Part shown: in pieces, positions 42,797 to 54,829 of the stretch | Layout of the letters: every line of letters starts with the position of its first letter | Position numbering within the stretch: the stretch's first letter is position 1 | DNA from: Bacilli bacterium | GTDB taxonomy: Bacteria; Bacillota_I; Bacilli_A; RF39; UBA660 | DNA: 64,000 bases | Direction of reading: 5' to 3' | Assembly (NCBI GenBank): GCA_022009835.1 | Contig: CP091726.1 | Span: 1,054,001 to 1,118,000 of the forward strand | Notes under the pieces: generated by a model | Told to the model about the DNA's origin: nothing | Seen by the model: the letters and a program-made list of their open reading frames with translations, nothing else | Database searches by the model: none | Program-made: the position numbers and the translations under genes

Positions 42797-43626
42797 CTAT
42801 TTCTTCTTAGTTTTGTATTCTAATTCCCATGATTGTGGTCTAATCTTGTGCATTAATTTACAGAACTCTATCTCATTCCATATTCTAGTAGCGATCTTTT
42901 CCTTTTTATATAAGTCTAGTAAATTATCATAGGTATATTCATATAAATTATCTCTATTTAAACTAGGTATCATATTATCTTTATAATTTGCATTATCATT
43001 TATGATTCCCCATTCCCAGGTATTTAAACACTCATCATAGGCTTCATTATCATACCAGAAATCCATAACTAGTTTTTGTTTTTCTTCCAATGTCCAATTA
43101 GAATTCTTTAATATATAGTACCTAATATCAAATGTTCCTACTCCATGTGCCTGTTTTGTACTAGTTATTTGTAATAGTCTTTGAAGATAATTATCTGTCT
43201 CCATTCCTTGACAGCAGATAGTTCCAAGTTTATTCATAGCCTCATCTACTGCAAAAGCTTTTTGTTCTTCTGTTAATTTTAGGTTAGGATTAAATAAACT
43301 CATTAATAAAAATGAATCTCCTCCATTTGAAGCACCATTTAATACTATCCTTGCTATATCAGTATTTGAATAAATGGTATTAATTAAATCTTGATAAATG
43401 TTTGAATCAACATTTTTCATAGTCAAGTAATATAAATTCTGTTATTGAATGACTTTTTTTAATACATCTTTATCTCCAAACTTATCTTTTTATTACTTGA
43501 ATTGCTTCTTTTAATATTTCTTTATTACCTCTAATTCTAGTCCATATTTCTTTTATAGTCTCCTATTCTAGGAGATACATAAATGGAATTATATAACTCT
43601 TTATCAATTGTATCAATATTAACCAT
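42797..43626 (-). CDS. Hypothetical protein, mostly helical
   Basis: About 275 aa joined; start 43626 behind AAAAGGAGG. The N-terminus has YVSPRIGDYKRN. The body includes IARIVLNGASNGGDSFLLMS, NKLGTICCQGMETDNYLQRL, KQAHGVGTFDIRYYIL and WEWGIINDNANYKDNMI. The C-terminus is basic (YKTKKK). Breaks near 43425-43560. Not recognised; it begins a patch of accessory genes downstream of trmB. Confidence 0.5.
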
Positions 43627-43861
43627 ATGAAACCTCCTTTTGATATCATTTATTGTATCAAATAGCAAAAGGAAAAAATCAATATAAATTACATTCTTAT
43701 AGATTTATTTTTTTAATATATTATTATGAATGATTATTTAGAAAATACGAAAATCAAAACTAAAAAGGTTTAAATCTTTATATCAATCTAGTATCATAAA
43801 ATAAACTACAGCCTTTTTCTTCTACACAATTCACATTATTAAAGTCTGTTCATCATTTACT

Positions 43862-44726
43862 TTATTTTTCCATATATTCTAAATTATTAAAAGTTTTTGT
43901 TATTTTTTTAATAGTTTCATTTGTTTTTCTAGCTATATTATTTAACCTAATAAGTCTCTCATTTTTGTGGAATCTCCATTTCAATTAATTCTGCATTAAT
44001 ATTTTTCCAAGTTATTTAATATTACTAAATGAAGTAGGTCTGTATAATCTCTGATATTTCCTTTATCTGCTATTTCTGGATTACTTTCTCTCCACTCTTT
44101 TGCAGTCATACCAAATAAAGCTACATTTAAAACATCTGCTTCTTCTGCATAAACATATTTTTTTTGCTTTTCAGTTAAAGTAGGAACTATTACACTCTTA
44201 ATAGCATTAGTATGAACTACATAACTAACTTTTTGCTAAAAACTCTATTTGCATGCCAATCAATTTTTAATTTTGATATGCTTCATTTTTTTCTTTAGTC
44301 TTTGAAATTCTTGTATTACATATAATTTAAACTCTGGACTTAACCAACTTGCAAACTCAAACGCAATATCACTTCTAGCATAAGTACCACCATCATATCT
44401 ACCTGATTTTTGATATAATTCCAATAGAATTTGTTTCTCTTATCCATTTTTGAGGTGACATCTTAAATGTATTACTTCCTGCTTCATTTTTAAACGTAGC
44501 GAATTCGCCCCCTTTAAAATTATCATTATGTATACTTTCCCATAAACCCAAATAAGAAATTACTTCTTTACTTCTCATCCAATCTCTAATTGGAAGCCTA
44601 GGTTCTTCATTATCGGCATATCTTGCTAAATCTGTTAAGGATATAAATTCTTTATTATCTATAGTTATTACTTTGATTTTTATTATCATTAACTTCTAAT
44701 TCTGATTTTATTATTTCCTGTTTCAT
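43862..44726 (-). CDS. KilA-N domain protein (frameshifted)
   Basis: Start 44726 after GGAGGTTTTA. The KilA-N DNA-binding region is clear: EFISLTDLARYADNEEPRL, IRDWMRSKEVISYLGLWESI, KMSPQKWIRETNSIGIIS and the joined YARSDIAFEFASWLSPEFK. A helical C-terminal region follows (MTAKEWRESNPEIADKGNIR). KilA-N proteins are common in phage and mobile DNA and often regulate neighbours. At least six breaks after 44400. Confidence 0.78.
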
Positions 44727-44832
44727 TAAAACCTCCTTGCATAATTTTAAAATTCGTTTTTTCTATAACTATTTTATCACATTCCAAAGAATAAATAAAA
44801 GTAGCAATATTTATTGCCACAATTAATTATAA

Positions 44833-45237
44833 TTATTTTTTTAGTGTTTTCGATATTTTTTTAGTATTAACAGCATTTAATACCAATAATAATCCATATT
44901 TTGGAATATTATCAGCAACATCTGGAACTTGTTCTTTCAAAGATACAATATTTACAACATATGGTAAATCAAAATAATGGCTTTCCTCAGCATCGGCTAC
45001 AAATCCAGTAAATATTTCTCTATATCTGATTTTTCCATTTTCATTTAATAATTCAAATATATATTTTTGTTCTGTTTGTTTAATCATTGGTCCATACATC
45101 GTTGGTTCACTTGATATATATTCTAAATTAGCAACTACTAAATTATTAGTCACATAATTATCATCATTCAATTTATAATTATCGCTTTTAAAATTTAGTG
45201 ACTCTTTTTTCTCATTCTGTTTTTTCTTTCCAAACAT
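44833..45237 (-). CDS. Hypothetical protein
   Basis: A 134-aa intact frame, start after GGGAGGTTTATT. Basic ends (MFGKKKQNEKKES; SKTLKK) flank a beta-rich middle with YISSEPTMYGPMIKQ, KIRYREIFTGFVADA and VVNIVSLKEQVPD. No membrane segment, no recognised family. Tandem with the KilA-N gene in the accessory patch. Confidence 0.55.
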   Translation of the reverse strand: MFGKKKQNEKKESLNFKSDNYKLNDDNYVTNNLVVANLEYISSEPTMYGPMIKQTEQKYIFELLNENGKIRYREIFTGFVADAEESHYFDLPYVVNIVSLKEQVPDVADNIPKYGLLLVLNAVNTKKISKTLKK

Positions 45238-45666
45238 AATAAACCTCCCTCGTCAATTATATATTATATCATAGTTTTTTTGATATTTGAAACAAATTTT
45301 ACATATTATCTGTGAACCTCACACGATTTAAAAAAAGTCTTGCTTCTAATATCACTATTAGAATTTTCTCCATTTAATAATACCATTATTAATGTAAAGA
45401 GACATAAACTCGGATAGTTACTACCTTATATATAAATAACCTATATATATCATACCATATGTAAGAATTAAAGTAAATGTTTTTAAAGTTAAAAAATTCT
45501 AACTCACGAATTAATTCACGAAAGTGTGATTTTTAGTTCTTCAAATCATCAAGTATTGTTGTTTAAATCTTATGTGTCCATATTATTTCACTAATATTGT
45601 CACGATACAATTTAATAATAGTTTCTTTTTCATTATTTACTTTTTTCATTTTTTCTGCCTTCTACT
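45238..45666. other. Accessory-patch gap, no supported gene
   Basis: About 430 bp of AT-rich sequence. A short minus-strand frame near 45565-45655 (MKKVNNEKETIIKLYRD) has no convincing ribosome site and stops after 28 codons; it may be a fragment. TTCTAAT/ATTAGAA near 45345 is a weak hairpin. Nothing else supportable. Confidence 0.4.
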
Positions 45667-45718
45667 AAAAAAGGGCATAGTATTCCTTATTAACAATAAT
45701 AAATCTATACTAGCCCTT
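45667..45718 (-). terminator. Terminator of the DUF488 gene
   Basis: AAGGGC-TAGTAT...ATACTA-TGCCCTT stem with T6 on the minus strand, 10 bp past the stop at 45729. Confidence 0.65.
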
Positions 45719-45728
45719 ATTAAATTAC

Positions 45729-46395
45729 TTATTTTTGTGTGTTTTTATTAATTTTTTTTGATTTTGTAATTCTCTATATTCAGCTTCTGCCATATCAGCA
45801 TCACATCTTAAGAAACAAGCCATTTGTCTATAATCATCATAGCATTTCCCGGTTTTTTTCTTCTAATTTGTCTGCCTTTGCTTCTAACTTTTTCTCCTTT
45901 TTTTCAAATAAATATAATGCTCTCAATGATTTGAATCCTCGCATATTTCTATTCAATCTCATAGCATCTTCTAAATAATCTTTAATATATTCTGGTCTAT
46001 CAATTTCTTCTATTTGATAATCCTTTGCTTTTTCTTCAGGAACTTTTACACCTAATAATATTTCAAACCATGCTGCAACAATATGTCTATGGCAAAACTC
46101 TGTATTAGGTTCGTAACAAAGTAAGACAGAATAATCAAGGTCTCTAAACACTTTTTCGGGATCTAGTTTTGATAAAACTTGATTCCAATATTCTTGTACA
46201 TAATATCTATTATTTTCTTCTTCAGAAATTCTACCAATATTATTATGCCATACTTTCAAAAAAAGATAATTTAGGTGCTAATTCTGGATAACATTTTTCC
46301 TTGATAATTAACATCTTTTTTCCACGATTACCAGAGATAGAATAGGTTATATATTTATCTGACTGCCAATCATTATGACTACTTGTACTAATCAT
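45729..46395 (-). CDS. DUF488 family protein (frameshifted)
   Basis: Start 46395 after AAGGAGAAAA. Joined about 220 aa with SISGNRGKKMLIIK, LSKLDPEKVFRDL and LLCYEPNTEFCHRHIVAAWF; the C(Y)E...FCHR(H) segment is the DUF488 signature. The C-terminus is a charged coiled coil (EKKEKKLEAKADKLEEK) then FLRCDADMAEAEYR. Breaks near 46260 and 45845. Role unknown; found in accessory regions and near restriction systems. Confidence 0.7.
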
Positions 46396-46690
46396 ATTTT
46401 TCTCCTTCTTTCTAATAAATATCCACCTTTTTATCTCTTTTCCTTGTTAAATATTATACCAATTTTTCTAACGAAAAAGTCTATAATATAGAAATATAAT
46501 TAAAAAGATGTAATAACCTTCCACCAAGTTAGTTAGAAATCACATCTATATATATAATACCATAAATTATGATTTTTTCATTATAAATATCTTTATTTTT
46601 GTTTCCACTGTCTTAATTTACCTTCCAAAGAAAATATTTCTAGTTAGTAATCTATTACTTAAAATCATAATGTGTCCGAGTTTAACATCA
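46396..46690. other. Gap upstream of DUF488, no supported gene
   Basis: About 295 bp without a usable frame. An AGATGT/ACATCT inverted pair spans 46507-46548 and could be the stem of a terminator or a small structured RNA. Otherwise nothing seen. Confidence 0.35.
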
Positions 46691-46693
46691 ATC

Positions 46694-46767
46694 TGGTGCT
46701 GAATGTAAGAATTGAACTTACCCCTGAAGCTTACCATGCTTCTGTACTACCACTATACTAAATCAGC
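46694..46767 (-). tRNA. tRNA-Thr-like (anticodon GGU)
   Basis: A full cloverleaf of 74 nt with encoded CCA: D stem GTAT/GTAC, anticodon stem GAAGC/GCTTC with loop ATGGTAA, T stem GTAAG/CTTAC. G1-C72 and C2-G71 fit Thr. Oddities: T-T mismatch at pair 6-67, A at position 32 and a 4-nt variable loop, so it may be a divergent or acquired tRNA. Confidence 0.65.
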
Positions 46768-46785
46768 AGAGAATTAATATTCTAT

Positions 46786-47590
46786 TTAAAGAATATTAAT
46801 TTTTACAAATACCACTAATGCAAGTATTACCCTGTAAAAAAAGCAAATACTGAAAAGTCATGTTTTTTGATATAATTAAGTAAGAACTTAATAGCAATAA
46901 TACCCATAGCAAAGGAAGATATAATACCAATTATTACTTCTTTAGTTAAAGCAAGATCTGTTACTTTAAGTACTGTAGCACCACATATTACTGGTACTGA
47001 TAATAAGAAAGTAAACTTTGTTATTGCTTCTTTAGATATACCTTGAAGTCTACCTGCTAGTATGGTTGTTCCACTTCTAGAAAAACCTGGTATAACTGCA
47101 AAGGCTTGTGATATACCTATAATAATAGCTTCTTTTTAAAGTAATATCTTCAAACTTTTTTTCTCTTTTTATAATGATGAGTAGCCCATTTATCTCCTAG
47201 ATAAATTAACATACCCATTATAGCAAGAGCAGAAGCTATAATCCAAATATTATTTCTAATTACACTTTCAATTATATCATCAAGTAAGAAACCTACAATA
47301 GCAGCAGGAATAGTAGCCACTACTAAATACCAGAACATCTTTCCATTAGTAGATTTCTTTTTATTTTTTACATCTTTAATAGCCCCAACAAACAAGTTCC
47401 ACCAATCTTTAAAGAAGATCACTAGTACTGCCATCATAGTACCAAAATGAAGAGCCACATCAAATGCAAGTGACGATTCTTCCCAGCCTAATAAATAAGG
47501 AAAAATAATCAAATGAGCAGATGAAGAGATTGGTAAAAACTCCGCAACTCCCTGAATAATTCCAAGAATTATCGCTTTAAATATTGTCAT
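46786..47590 (-). CDS. uppP: Undecaprenyl-diphosphatase UppP (frameshifted)
   Basis: Eight-helix membrane phosphatase. The first motif QGVAEFLPISSSAHLI is intact at residues 13-28. The second, FSRSGTTI, is recovered from the shifted frame near 47065-47085. About 267 aa. It recycles the lipid carrier of cell-wall synthesis and gives bacitracin tolerance. Breaks near 47137 and 46840. Confidence 0.9.
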
Positions 47591-47606
47591 AAAACACTCC
47601 TATTAA

Positions 47607-48851
47607 TTATTTTCTTTTTAATAATTCAATAGCTTTTTGCATAGCTAAATCATATTTAACAACTTCTAAAGAACCAATTTCTTTCATAATATCTTCTTCT
47701 GCCATCTTATACATATCAGCCATTTTTCTTAACTTCTTCTTTAGCTTCTTTTTCTTCTATTTCAATTTTTTCAGCTTTAACGATAGCCTCAAGTAAGTAT
47801 CTATATTCTACTCTCTTTTTAGCTTCTTTTTTCATATCTTTCATGATATCTTCTTTTTTAGCACCAGAATAGGCAAAATATAATTCTTCATTCACACCTT
47901 GCATCTTAAGTCTTTCAACAAAATTCTTATACATTCTGTCAGTTTCTGCATCGATGATTTCTTCATCAATTTCAACTTTCATATTTTTAGAAGCTTTTTC
48001 AAGTAAATCTTCAATAAATTTATTATCGATATCTCTTTCTTTTTGAGTCTTAATTTCTTCTTCAACTACTTTTTCAAGTTCTTCCTTATTAGATACACCT
48101 TCCATATCTAAATCTTTAAAGAAATCTTCATCTAAATCAGGAATAACTCTCTTTTTAATATCATGAACAGTAACATTAAATACTACTTGTTGTCCTGCTA
48201 ATTCTTTAGCCATATAATCTTTAGGGAAAGTAAGTTCGATATCTTTAGACTCTTCTTTCTTCATTCCAATTATACCTTCTTCAAATCCAGGAATAAATGA
48301 ATGACTACCAAGTTCTAAAGAGTAACCTTCAGCACTTCCACCTTCAAATTCTTCGTTATCTTTAAATCCTTTAAAATCAATAACTACTGTATCTCCTTCT
48401 TCAGCTTTACCATCTTTAGATACTAATTCAGCATATCTATCTAGGATATGACCAACTTCATGATCTACTTCTTCTTTACTTACTTTAACTTTATCTTTTT
48501 TAACTTTTAAACCTTTATATTCACCAAGTGTTACTTCAGGATCTAAAATAAATGTCATATTAACTTCAAAGCCTTCATCATCAGCTTTTACTATTTCAAG
48601 TTTAGGTTCTACTACTGGAACTAATTTTTCAGTAATAATAACTTCACCATATTTTTTTTGAACTAAGTCTTCCATAGCCTCACTAATGATATCTCCAGTA
48701 CCATATTTCTTTTTCACAAAAACATTTCTAGGTACCTTTCCTTCCCTAAAAGCCATCAACTTTAACTTTTTTTAACTAGTTTATTGAATGCTTTATCTTT
48801 AGCCTCTTTCCATTCTTCTCCAATTACTTTATAGTTAACTTGTTTTTTCAT
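47607..48851 (-). CDS. tig: Trigger factor (frameshifted)
   Basis: The ribosome-binding domain has the signature AFREGKVPRNV; the FKBP-type domain has GDTVVIDFKGFKD and ELGSHSFIPGFEEGIIGM; a long helical C-terminus follows (KKRVEYRYLLEAIVKAEKIE). About 415 aa. Start after GGAGGTAATA. Breaks near 48768 and 47723. It folds nascent chains at the ribosome exit. Confidence 0.93.
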
Positions 48852-48863
48852 ATATATTACCTC

Positions 48864-49334
48864 CTAACAAATTGCAACTATTTCTACTTCATATTCTCCG
48901 TTAGGAGATGCTACTTTTTTTATTTCTCCTACTTTACCATTCATAATAGCTTTAGCAATAGGACTCTCATTAGAAATCTTATTATTAGATGGATCTGCTT
49001 CTTTAGAACCAACAATCCTATACTCCTCTATTTCATCATCATCTACATACTTAATTTTAACGGTAGTACCAAGAGATACTTTATCAGTTTCTCCCTTTTG
49101 AATAATATGAGCATTTTCCATAATCTTTTCTAATTCTTGGATTCTACCTTCTACTTGTGCTTGTTCTGCTCTAGCAGCATCATAATCAGCATTTTCTGAT
49201 AAATCTCCAAGTGCCCTAGCTTCTTTTTAAAGCCTTAATTACTTCAGGTCTTTTTAACATTTTTTTAATTCATTTAATTCTTCTTCTAACTCAAGGAAAC
49301 CTTCATCAGTTAGATAAACTTTATTATCTTTCAT
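48864..49334 (-). CDS. greA: Transcription elongation factor GreA (frameshifted)
   Basis: An N-terminal coiled coil (LTDEGFLELEEELNELK, RALGDLSENADYDAARAEQA with the acidic tip DLSENADYDAA) and a C-terminal FKBP-like domain (SNESPIAKAIMNGKVGE). About 156 aa; breaks near 49229 and 49262. It rescues backtracked RNA polymerase by stimulating transcript cleavage. Confidence 0.92.
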
Positions 49335-49445
49335 TTTTATTTATCACCTCAATTAATTTTTTTGGTTTTCATTACAATTCACAATTGTACTAGATTTTTA
49401 GTCCTTTTGTCAATAGTTTTCTAACTTTAATATTATATTCCAATA

Positions 49446-50652
49446 CTAACTAATTTCTACTCTTATCATATCATTTTTATATACTTTTTTATCTAATTTA
49501 AACTTAAGTATTTCTTCAGGATGTCTAGCAGCCTCTACTAATTCATTTCCTTCGTTATATATCTCTGGCATTGTAAAAGAGAATGTTTCTATATTAGGTC
49601 CAAACACCTCTACTTCTATACCCTTTTTCCAAAATAATTTCTCTCAGTAATAGTAACCATCTTATTTTCTTCATCATAATCAAGTACGATACCTAAAAAA
49701 TCTTGATTAGAAGCCTCATTTCTACCTAAATAATATTGTTCATTTACCGAAGGTAATTTATCCCAAAACTGAACTACAGCTTCCCTATTAGCAACACGCT
49801 CCAATACTTTAGTATAATAATCTAATTTATCCTCTGTTAATTTATTAGCATAATAATCATCTATTATTCCCCTATAAGTATTAATAACCGTAGCTACATA
49901 ATAATTACTTCTCATTCTACCTTCTACCTTTAAACTTACAATACCAATATCTATCATTTCTTTAATCTTTCTAGCCATCATCAAATCTTTAGAAGATGCT
50001 GTAAATAAAGTATCACTCTTTATCTCATTATTATCTTTATCAAATAAAGGCATTTCCCATCTACATATTTGAGCACAGCCACCCCTATTAGCATCTCTAT
50101 TAGTAAAATAATTAGATAAAACACATCTACCAGAATAAGATGAACACATAGCACCATGAACGAAACATTCAATTTCCATACCTGTTTTATCAATTATTTC
50201 CTTTATTTCATCTTTAGATAATTCCCTAGCAAGAACTACTCTAGAAGCCCCCTCTTTCTTCCAAAAATCTACTGTTTCATAATTCAAAGTAGAAGCTTGC
50301 GTAGATATATGTACTTCTAAATCAATATTATTCTCTTTTATTATATCTATAACTAATGGATCACTAACTATAATAGCATCTACCTTAGCCTTAGCTAGTT
50401 CCTTTAAATAATCTATAATACCATTTATATCTTCATTATGAAAAAAACAATATTTCCAGTTACATAAACCCTCTTACCAAGATTATGAGCATAACTACAT
50501 GCTTCATTAATTTCTTCTATACTAAAGTTTTTAGCATTAGCTCTAAGAGAAAAATCTCTTCCCCCGATATAGCAGGCATCTGCTCCATAAAGATAAGCAA
50601 ACTTTAATTTCTCTAAGTTACCCGCAGGAGCAAGTAATTCTATCTTATTCAT
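49446..50652 (-). CDS. U32-family peptidase, large (RlhA/TrhP type, frameshifted)
   Basis: ELLAPAGNLEKLKFAYLYGADACY at the N-terminus and FVHGAMCSSYSGRCVLSNYFTNRDANRGGCAQICRWE hold the U32 signature and the Cys cluster thought to bind iron-sulfur; only short parts are quoted as motif guides (MCSSYSGRCVLSNY, RGGCAQICRW). The C-terminal beta domain has EVFGPNIETFSFTM. Homologues hydroxylate rRNA or tRNA (RlhA, TrhP), probably the real role. About 400 aa; breaks near 50440 and 49627. It overlaps the second U32 gene. Confidence 0.85.
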
Positions 50653-51469
50653 TATTACCACCCCTTAATTTATATATTGTCTTCTTATCAAAAAAGCCAG
50701 TATAAGTATTATCCATATGTTCTTTATTTAAATATTTATCAATAATATCTATATCATTATTATAAGATAAATCAATAATTAAATTATCTATATTGCTCAA
50801 CTTATCTATTTCATTAATCATATTAACTAATGGACTATATATAATAGTACCAAAATTATGTTCTATAACCATATATTTCATATTATCATTATATATATAA
50901 TACCTATTACTATTACTTACTTTATCAATATATTTAAAATAATTAGTAATAAGACATCTTCTTGAATAAAAGATAGGTAAATAACCATATACAGTATAAA
51001 AATATATTCATATTAGTATTACTTTTTTTAATATCTAACACCTCATTATAAGTAATATCATTAGTAACTATACTCCCAGTAATACCTCTCTTCTTATAAA
51101 ATAAATGACTATTAATACTAGCATTTAAATGCTCCATACTTAGTATTAATTCTTTATTAACATTCATTTTTCTTTATGATATTGAATACTCCTAAATCAT
51201 AAAAAAAATAATACCATCAATATTAGAATCATTAATTTTATTAATAACTTCTCTTACTATATCTAAATCATTATTATGAATCATCTTATTTATGATAACA
51301 TATACTTTTTTTATCAGTATTATTCTTAATATCTATAATACTATCTATATCTAGTTCTAATGGATATATGGATAATGATTTAATACCTAAGATAATACCT
51401 TTTATATCTTTATTTAATATTTTTATTTATATCTTCCTTATTACCAGGAATGACTACTAAATTACTCAT
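50645..51469 (-). CDS. U32-family peptidase, small partner (frameshifted)
   Basis: About 275 aa joined: IIFYDLGVFNI, KELILSMEHLNASINSHLFY, LPIFYSRRCLITNYF and a closing YTGFFDKKTIYKLRGGNNE. This is the divergent, shorter U32 protein that pairs with the larger one in Bacillota (TrhP1/TrhP2-like), implicated in tRNA modification. Breaks near 51205, 51310, 51425 and 50998. It overlaps both neighbours. Confidence 0.75.
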
Positions 51470-52047
51470 AATCACTTCTCCTTTTAGATATAGCTATTTT
51501 ATCTCCTACTGGAATATATTCTGTATCAAACTCATCATTATTATCAAGAAAAAGAAATAAAATCTTTAATTTTATTTACAATACCTTTTTGATTTTTAGT
51601 CCTTATAAGGGAATTATCTTCAACTAAACCATGAAAAGATAAATTATCTGTAATAATAGTTCCTCTTTTGACTAAATTATTCTTATATTTTTTTCCAAAA
51701 AAGAAAATGTTCTTACCCTTTGCAGCATCAATAAATATCAAATCATACATACCTGTAATATCAGTATCTACAGCATCTCCATAGATAATATTTATTTGAT
51801 TATCTAAGTTATATTTCTTTATATTAGATACTGCTAAATCATATCTATCCTTATCTCTTTCAATAGTAGTTATTCTAATATCACTATTAATACTAGCCAT
51901 CATAATAGATGAATACCCGATAGCGGACCCTATTTCTAATATATTCTTAATATTATTCTCTTTAATATAATTAATTAAATATAATATACCATTTTTTGCA
52001 TTATTGGTATATTATTAATTTTTAGCATATTCTTCTAATTCTCTCAT
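51462..52047 (-). CDS. SAM-dependent O-methyltransferase (TrmR-like, frameshifted)
   Basis: ILEIGSAIGYSSIMMASI is the SAM loop, ITTIERDKDRYDLA the second motif, and DLIFIDAAKGKN plus TIITDNLSFHGLVED the metal and active-site region. About 193 aa. The Bacillus homologue in the same place upstream of the U32 pair (TrmR) methylates 5-hydroxyuridine in tRNA, which fits: the three genes would form a tRNA wobble-modification operon. Breaks near 51540 and 52015. Confidence 0.8.
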
Positions 52048-52128
52048 ATTACACCTTTTTTTCTAAAAATATATTATATATTAAATATTATTATTTATCA
52101 ATAACTTAATTAAAAAGAAGAATATTAA

Positions 52129-52559
52129 TTATTCCCCTTTAATCTTCTTCTTGATTTTAACATTATTTCCATAACATTTAGGATATTTATTATAGTGTTC
52201 TTCACTATTTAAACCATATTTCATACCCATTTCATCATTATATTGAAGTAATGTTCCCTCAATACTAAAACCCATTAATTTCTTTTCTATCCAGTGACTA
52301 TCAATTTTAATTCTTTTTGCCTCAATATCACTATTTTTCACTTCACCGGTAGCATAATAAAAAGTCTAATCTAGAATTATTAATATGTAAAAAAACTTAA
52401 TAAGTGGTTCATCGTCAGAAATCAAGCAAAAAAACCATATTTATTAGAATGATATACATTATATAAATATACATCATCATTTACATCTGTTACTTCTATA
52501 TAATCACAAAATTGCATACTTTTACTACCATTTATATTAATACCAGTATAATAATCCAT
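52129..52559 (-). CDS. Hypothetical protein
   Basis: About 142 aa joined, start after GAAAGGAGAGATATT. N-terminus MDYYTGININGSKSMQFCDY, then DVYLYNVYHSNKYGFF, and GFSIEGTLLQYNDEMGMKYG with a basic tail (KIKKKIKGE). Breaks near 52362-52430. No family recognised; convergent spacing to neighbours is loose. Confidence 0.5.
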
Positions 52560-52644
52560 AATATCTCTCCTTTCAAGAGCACAAGTATTATAGCAAAAAT
52601 ACCTTTATTTGTCAATCACATTAACAAGATATCTAATTTTCAGG

Positions 52645-53972
52645 CTATGATTTAATATTAATACTACCATCATTCTTTATAATAGCATTTAAAGAATAAG
52701 TATTCATATCATTAATAACTCTTAATCTATCATCACCATTAAGCATACTAGTCTTATAATTATCTTGTTTACAAGGAATAAAATAATAACTCATCTTACC
52801 ATCTTTATCTATTTTAACTGATAAAATACCAGTATCTTTAGTTTCCCTATTAAAAAAATAAAATCACCCAAATTATATGCAATTAATTTATCTTTGTAGA
52901 AATCCATTCCTTGAAGATAGTGAGCATGACTACCTACAATAAGATCTGCTCCACTATCAATATATTCTTTACCAGAAGATATCATAACATCTTCTAACTC
53001 ATGAGAATCCTCTCGTCCCCAATGAATAAGAAGAACAACATAATCAGCCTTTTCTTTTTCTTCTTTAATCGTCTCTTTTAATAAAGTATTATCATAACAC
53101 CTAAAAGTACCACCTGTATTTGAAGTAGCTCCTGGTGTTTTAATATTCTTCTCTGCTCTAGTAGAAGATATAAAAGCAATCTTATAACCATTTACTATAT
53201 AATAAAAAGCAGCTTTTGCCTCATCAATATTAGTCCCCGCTCCTACATTAGGAATATCATACTCTTTTAAATATTTTAAAGTATCTAAAAAAGCCTCTTC
53301 TCCATAATCATATATATGATTATTTGCTGTACTAACTAAATTAACACCCATTTCTTTATAAATATTAAGTCTTTCTGGACTAGCTCTAAAAGTATATAAT
53401 TTATCTAGTGGAGTACCTCTATTACTTATAGTAAACTCATTATTAGCTACCATTATATCAGAATTCTTCATAATATCTATTACTTCCTTAGATAAAATAC
53501 CCTCTATTCCAATATTTCTTTCATCATAATAAGGCATAATATCAAAATTATCTGCTAAAGAAACATCACCAACAAAACTCAAAGTAATATCACCTTTCTT
53601 ATCAATAATTTTTAATTCTATCATTATCTTTATATACATCATTATAATTATCATATAATACCTTTAAAGTATTGCCAGTAAAACTATGCCATTTATTATA
53701 ATCATAAGTATTATTAACATACTCATCATTAATAGAAGTAATTACCTTATACCCATACTCATTATAAATATAATCTAAAAAAATCATAACTATAACTATT
53801 ATCATAAGACATAATACTATTAATTAATTCTTTTTTTCTCATCATTAGAAGTACTATATCTACTTAGGTAAAATAATAAGCCTCCCACTACTAAAAATAG
53901 AAAGATAAGTATTCCTACAACACCATTACTTTTACTCTTTTTTATTTCCTTTTCACTAAAGAAATTATCCAT
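52645..53972 (-). CDS. Membrane-anchored CapA-like metallophosphatase (frameshifted)
   Basis: An N-terminal membrane helix (GVVGILIFLFLVVGGLLF), a spacer, then the CapA/PGA-cap fold: ITLSFVGDVSLADN, VANNEFTISNRGTPLDK, VSTANNHIYDYGEEAF, LLIHWGREDSHE and VGSHAHYLQGMDFY, the metal ligands of a calcineurin-like site. About 440 aa. Such proteins make or anchor poly-gamma-glutamate; here the polymer genes are absent, so the substrate is open. Breaks near 53835, 53770, 53625 and 52855. Confidence 0.8.
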
Positions 53973-54000
53973 CTATCCACATCCTAACTACAACATAAGT

Positions 54001-54054
54001 ATACCAAATATATAACCAAAAAGGAAAAGAAGAAAAAAATTATTTTTTTCCTCT
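54001..54054. repeat. Direct repeat R1 bracketing fic
   Basis: ATACCAAATATATAACC followed by the fic 3' end and its hairpin. Nearly identical to R2 (54830-54878), differing mainly in homopolymer lengths. On the minus strand it carries the last codons, a terminator stem and a TATACT-like -10. Confidence 0.75.
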
Positions 54055-54798
54055 AAAAAAAGTAAATTGCCATTTTTTTCATAATTATCTTGACTATTTA
54101 AACAAGTATCAATTAAATAATTTTTTTCATTATTATTTTTGATATTCTTTTTAATCCTCTAATATAAAAAAACTCTTATTTCTATCTTCAATATAAAAAA
54201 AGGCACTATATTATTATATAAACATTCTCTAAACATTATCATTCTACCTACTCTACCATTACCATCTTGAAAAGGATGGATTTTTTCAAATCTTACATGA
54301 AACTCTATAATATCTAAAATTGTTTTATTTTTAATATCATTATACCAACTAATTAAGTTTTTCATATCTAAAGGTACATCACTTGGAAGTGAAGTTTCTA
54401 TATTGCCAACAAAGTTTTTAAGTTTCTTATATTCACCAACATTAAACCACTCTCTATCACTATCATCTACAGTACCATTTTTTTAATATGAAATGATATT
54501 TTTTTATCATATCTTCAGATAACGGCTCATTTATTGTATCAAGCATATACTTAAATAAAGTAAAAATGATTTTTTTAGTTTCTGTTATATCTTTAATCAC
54601 TATTACTTTATCTTCACTAGTTAAAATTGTTCCTGTTTCATAAATGCTTTCAGTTTCATCAGGTGTAACAGTAGAACCTTCAATATGATTAGTATTATAA
54701 GCAAAAATCAATTTGTGTTTTATAATATAAATTACCTGATAAATTATTTTCTTTTTGTCTAATTAAAGCATTTTTTTAATTTTTTTAGCATCCATCAT
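54040..54798 (-). CDS. fic: Fic-family AMP transferase (frameshifted)
   Basis: The active motif HPFQDGNGRVGRMIMF (HxFx(D/E)GNGRxxR) is intact near residue 170. An N-terminal TNHIEGST fits the (S/T)xxxE(G/N) inhibitory helix of class II Fic enzymes. Start at 54798 after AAGGAAGTGA. About 240 aa joined; breaks near 54775, 54735, 54480, 54190 and 54150. It would transfer AMP to a protein hydroxyl. No separate antitoxin gene is seen, consistent with in-cis inhibition. Bracketed by 50-bp direct repeats. Confidence 0.85.
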
Positions 54799-54829
54799 CT
54801 TCACTTCCTTTAGTTAACTTATAACTATT

